In this document: positions 6,723-8,214 of the stretch, one piece after another
How positions within the stretch are numbered: the stretch's first letter is position 1
How the letters are laid out: each line of letters begins with the position of its first letter
Origin: Nitrospirota bacterium
GTDB taxonomy: Bacteria; Nitrospirota_A; Leptospirillia; Leptospirillales; Leptospirillaceae
Direction: 5' to 3'
NCBI GenBank assembly: GCA_021838765.1
Contig: JAKCCY010000111.1
Location: 1 to 8,214 of the forward strand
Length of the DNA stretch: 8,214 bases
The notes under the pieces: model-generated
Databases searched by the model: none
What the model was told of the DNA's origin: nothing
The model's input: the letters and a program-made list of their open reading frames with translations, nothing else
Position numbers and translations under genes: made by a program

Positions 6723-7928
6723 GCGTTCAAATTCCGACTCGTCCCGACTCTCGATCAGGAGATTCTCCTGTCCCGCCATGCGGGGTGTGTCCGATTCGTC
6801 TGGAACAAGGCCCTCGACCTCCAGACGAGGCGGCTCGAAGCCGGGATCCCGCTCCTGTCCTACGGGGACCTGGCCAAGCTCCTGACCCTGTGGCGGTCGA
6901 GCGAGGAGTACGGCTTCCTGGCCCTGGGACCGGTCCACCCCCAGCAGCAGGCATTGAAGAACCTCGACCGGGCCCTTTGGGAAGCCCTGGACAGGAAAAA
7001 TCCCAAGAGATTCCCCCGGTTCAAGAGGAAGGGAGAGGGAGACTCCCTTCGCTATCCCGATCCTCTCCAGGTGAAGCTCGACCTCGCGACCCGGGATCCG
7101 GAGGGAAGAAATCTCCTTCCCCGGATCTTCCTCCCGAAGGTGGGATGGGTCAAGGTCCGGGTCTCCCGGCAGATCGAAGGCGATCTCCGAAACGCCACCG
7201 TAACCCGAAAGGCGGGGCGGTGGGCCGTCTCCCTGCAAACCGAGGAGGACGTTCCGGAGCCGGAAGTCCGGACCCGCCCCGAGGTTGGTGTGGATCTCGG
7301 TGTCACGGCATCGTCCGGTTTCCGGATCCACCCGACTCCCGAGCTGGTCATGGCGATGAAGGCCGCTGAAAAGAAGCTCGTCTGGGAGCAGCGCAAGCTC
7401 TCCCAGAAATACCGCAAGGGACCGAAGAGCCAATATTTCCGGAAGCAAAAGATCCAGGTGGCAAGAGCCCACGAACGGGTGTCGAACATGCGTCTGGATT
7501 TTCTCCACAAGGCCTCGACTTCGATCGGCGAAACCCAAGCCGTCGTCTACGTCGAGGATCTGAAGATCCGGAACATGACCAAAAGCGCCCGTGGCACCCG
7601 GGAGAACCCCGGAGGCAACGTCCGGCAGAAGTCCGGACTGAACCGCTCCATCCTGTCCCAGGGATGGGGGACGTTCCTTTCCCTTCTGGAATATAAGCTT
7701 TCGCAGCGGGGAGGACGTCTGTTCCGGGTCGATCCCCGAAACACGAGCCGGACCTGTTTTGCCTGCGGACACGTGGCAGCAGAGAACCGGACGGACCAGA
7801 CCACCTTCCGTTGCGTCTCCTGCAGATACGAAGATCATGCGGATACGAATGCCGCGAACAATATTCTCAGGGCCGGGCAGGCCCGCAGCGCCTGTTCACT
7901 GGATAAATCCAGTGAGTTCCTCGCCTGA
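6708..7928 (+). CDS. tnpB: TnpB, RNA-guided RuvC-like endonuclease of the IS605 family
   Basis: TnpB proteins, relatives of Cas12, use an omegaRNA made from the element's right end to cut DNA next to a target-adjacent motif, which favours retention of the element. The 406 residues are normal length. The N-terminal part has MKTIQAFKFRLVPT (1-14), PVHPQQQALKNLDRAL (75-90) and FPRFKRKG (102-109). The RuvC triad is present: D196 in VGVDLG, E283 in VYVEDL and D379 in DHADTNAANNIL. The zinc finger has Cys 350, 353, 369 and 372. ATG 6708 was chosen because MKTIQAFKF is the typical start; an in-frame upstream ATG (6639) would run through tnpA and its promoter. There are no frameshifts, unlike tnpA. 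By eye it is richer in GC than the host genes, in line with transfer. Its 3' end overlaps the predicted omegaRNA. Confidence 0.93.
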   Translation: MKTIQAFKFRLVPTLDQEILLSRHAGCVRFVWNKALDLQTRRLEAGIPLLSYGDLAKLLTLWRSSEEYGFLALGPVHPQQQALKNLDRALWEALDRKNPKRFPRFKRKGEGDSLRYPDPLQVKLDLATRDPEGRNLLPRIFLPKVGWVKVRVSRQIEGDLRNATVTRKAGRWAVSLQTEEDVPEPEVRTRPEVGVDLGVTASSGFRIHPTPELVMAMKAAEKKLVWEQRKLSQKYRKGPKSQYFRKQKIQVARAHERVSNMRLDFLHKASTSIGETQAVVYVEDLKIRNMTKSARGTRENPGGNVRQKSGLNRSILSQGWGTFLSLLEYKLSQRGGRLFRVDPRNTSRTCFACGHVAAENRTDQTTFRCVSCRYEDHADTNAANNILRAGQARSACSLDKSSEFLA

Positions 7929-8056
7929 CCGTTCAGTCGGCGAATCGATCCCCGTTTTCAGTCCGGGGAGTTGGCAGGAAGGAATCCCCTTCCTTTCCGC
8001 TTTCGCGGCGAGCGAAGCGAGAGGGAGGGGAGGATGTCAAATAACCCTATTTCACT
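7870..8056 (+). ncRNA. Predicted omegaRNA (reRNA) for TnpB; both ends approximate
   Basis: Five hairpins follow one another from the tnpB 3' end to the element's end. They are 7870-7884 (GGGCC/GGCCC), 7896-7915 (8 bp, loop TAAA), 7922-7942 (CGC and CTGA paired with TCAG and GCG), 7950-7968 (CCCCG/CGGGG) and 7986-8030 (12-bp stem plus inner stem). Known omegaRNAs cover this part of the element, with the guide being the roughly 16 nt or more of flanking DNA after the right end, here from 8041 onward. The 5' end is unknown because the RNA is usually processed from the tnpB mRNA or started inside the gene. Confidence 0.6.
7982..8040. repeat. Right-end hairpin and cleavage site of the IS element
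   Basis: The guide-like tetranucleotide GAAT (7982-7985) sits directly at the foot of a hairpin. CCCCTTCCTTTC (7986-7997) pairs over 12 bp with 8019-8030, two of them G-T. After an unpaired C7998, GCTT and CGC (7999-8006, T8003 bulged) pair with 8012-8018 around the loop GGCGA. AGGATG and TCAA (8037-8040) follow. IS608 uses GAAT and TCAA in the same places, with cleavage after TCAA, which sets the right boundary at 8040/8041. Confidence 0.8.
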
Positions 8057-8066
8057 GGAAGGATAG

Positions 8067-8214
8067 GTGGCATCATTGAAAATACAACCTGATGAACATG
8101 GCGACTCCTTTAATATTTTGGACATTCTTCTTGGGCGCTCTCGGTATCTTGTTTTTATAGCGGTGCTTTCCGTGATGTCTACAGCCTTTTCCTTATTTCT
8201 GATCGGTGCAGTCC
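8067..8214 (+). CDS. YqhA/UPF0114-like membrane protein, 5' part only
   Basis: The frame runs off the window, leaving about 49 codons. The visible part has a polar N-terminus, then ILDILLGRSRYLVFIAVLSV and a hydrophobic stretch ending FSLFLIGAV, probably a first transmembrane helix. The LLxRSRYLV plus hydrophobic pattern resembles YqhA/UPF0114 membrane proteins of unknown function; this is recognition from a short segment only. The frame opens after a TAG at 8064-8066, so the start is GTG 8067 (AAGGA at 8059-8063, short spacing) or TTG 8076 (AGGTGG-like at 8065-8070, 5-nt spacing). The IS right end lies 26 nt before the GTG, so any native promoter or coupling upstream has been separated from the gene. 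Confidence 0.6.
   Translation, partial: MASLKIQPDEHGDSFNILDILLGRSRYLVFIAVLSVMSTAFSLFLIGAV

Larger units (their letters stand above)
6165..8040 (+). mobile_element. IS200/IS605-family element, divergent tnpA/tnpB type
   Basis: The element contains a broken - strand Y1 transposase gene and an intact + strand tnpB with starts 22 nt apart, flanked by hairpin-rich ends and no inverted repeats. The right end is IS608-like: GAAT (7982-7985), a long hairpin (7986-8030), then AGGATG and TCAA (8037-8040), so the right boundary is well supported. The left boundary is less sure. I place it after the TTAC at 6161-6164, the tetranucleotide targeted by IS608, which gives about 1.88 kb. A boundary near 6190, about 19 nt before the left-end hairpin, is the alternative. 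This family transposes as single-stranded DNA and makes no target duplication, so flanking repeats are not expected. Confidence 0.75.

Noticed and set aside
6585..7838. A 417-codon open frame on the - strand, antisense to tnpB
   Set aside because: It mirrors the GC-rich tnpB codons, runs across the tnpA/tnpB promoter region, has no recognisable motif and a low-complexity Gly/Leu/Pro-rich composition. tnpB has clear family motifs on the other strand.
1..8214. CRISPR array, tRNA or rRNA genes
   Set aside because: No regularly spaced direct repeats, tRNA-like cloverleaf or rRNA signature was seen on either strand by eye.

Overview
The window reads as chromosome of a Gram-negative-type bacterium of moderate GC content. 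Its core is a class I heat-shock locus in the order hrcA-grpE-dnaK-dnaJ, followed by rsmE, all on the + strand. The hrcA-first order with a perfect CIRCE operator, the style of the proteins and the GC level would suit a Nitrospirota/Leptospirillum-like organism. That assignment is a guess from memory and cannot be proven here.

Layout. Positions 1-232 are an upstream non-coding stretch. A sigma70-like promoter (TTGACA at 233-238) and a perfect CIRCE (263-289) precede hrcA (330-1376). grpE (1450-2013) and dnaK (2133-4043) follow. Two tandem intrinsic-terminator-like hairpins (4070-4112 and 4160-4203) separate dnaK from dnaJ (4241-5359). A divergent rsmE (5367-6191) starts 7 nt after the dnaJ stop. 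HrcA should repress its own operon through CIRCE. GrpE (nucleotide exchange), DnaK (Hsp70) and DnaJ (Hsp40) form one chaperone machine.

Positions from about 6165 to 8040 are an IS200/IS605-family element of the divergent tnpA/tnpB type. tnpA (Y1 HUH transposase, - strand) is broken by two single-base deficits, each in a homopolymer. tnpB (RNA-guided RuvC-like nuclease, + strand) looks intact, with its D-E-D triad and zinc finger. The two genes appear to be driven by interlocked promoters with overlapping -10 boxes, each placing the start codon about 7 nt after the -10, so both mRNAs are predicted leaderless. The tnpB 3' end and right end fold into five successive hairpins, as expected for an omegaRNA (reRNA). 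They end in an IS608-like right end (GAAT, long hairpin, TCAA).

The element sits between rsmE and a truncated membrane-protein gene that looks like the YqhA/UPF0114 family (8067 to the window end). If it inserted after the TTAC at 6161-6164, the ancestral rsmE would have read on in frame from 8041 to a TGA at 8077-8079, overlapping a possible TTG start of the downstream gene. In that case the insertion replaced the rsmE C-terminal tail and split a translationally coupled pair. I see no wholly novel system. The most interesting items are the tnpB/omegaRNA unit with its decayed tnpA, the interlocked leaderless promoters, the insertion-site reconstruction, the departures from consensus in RsmE and the double terminator inside the chaperone locus.
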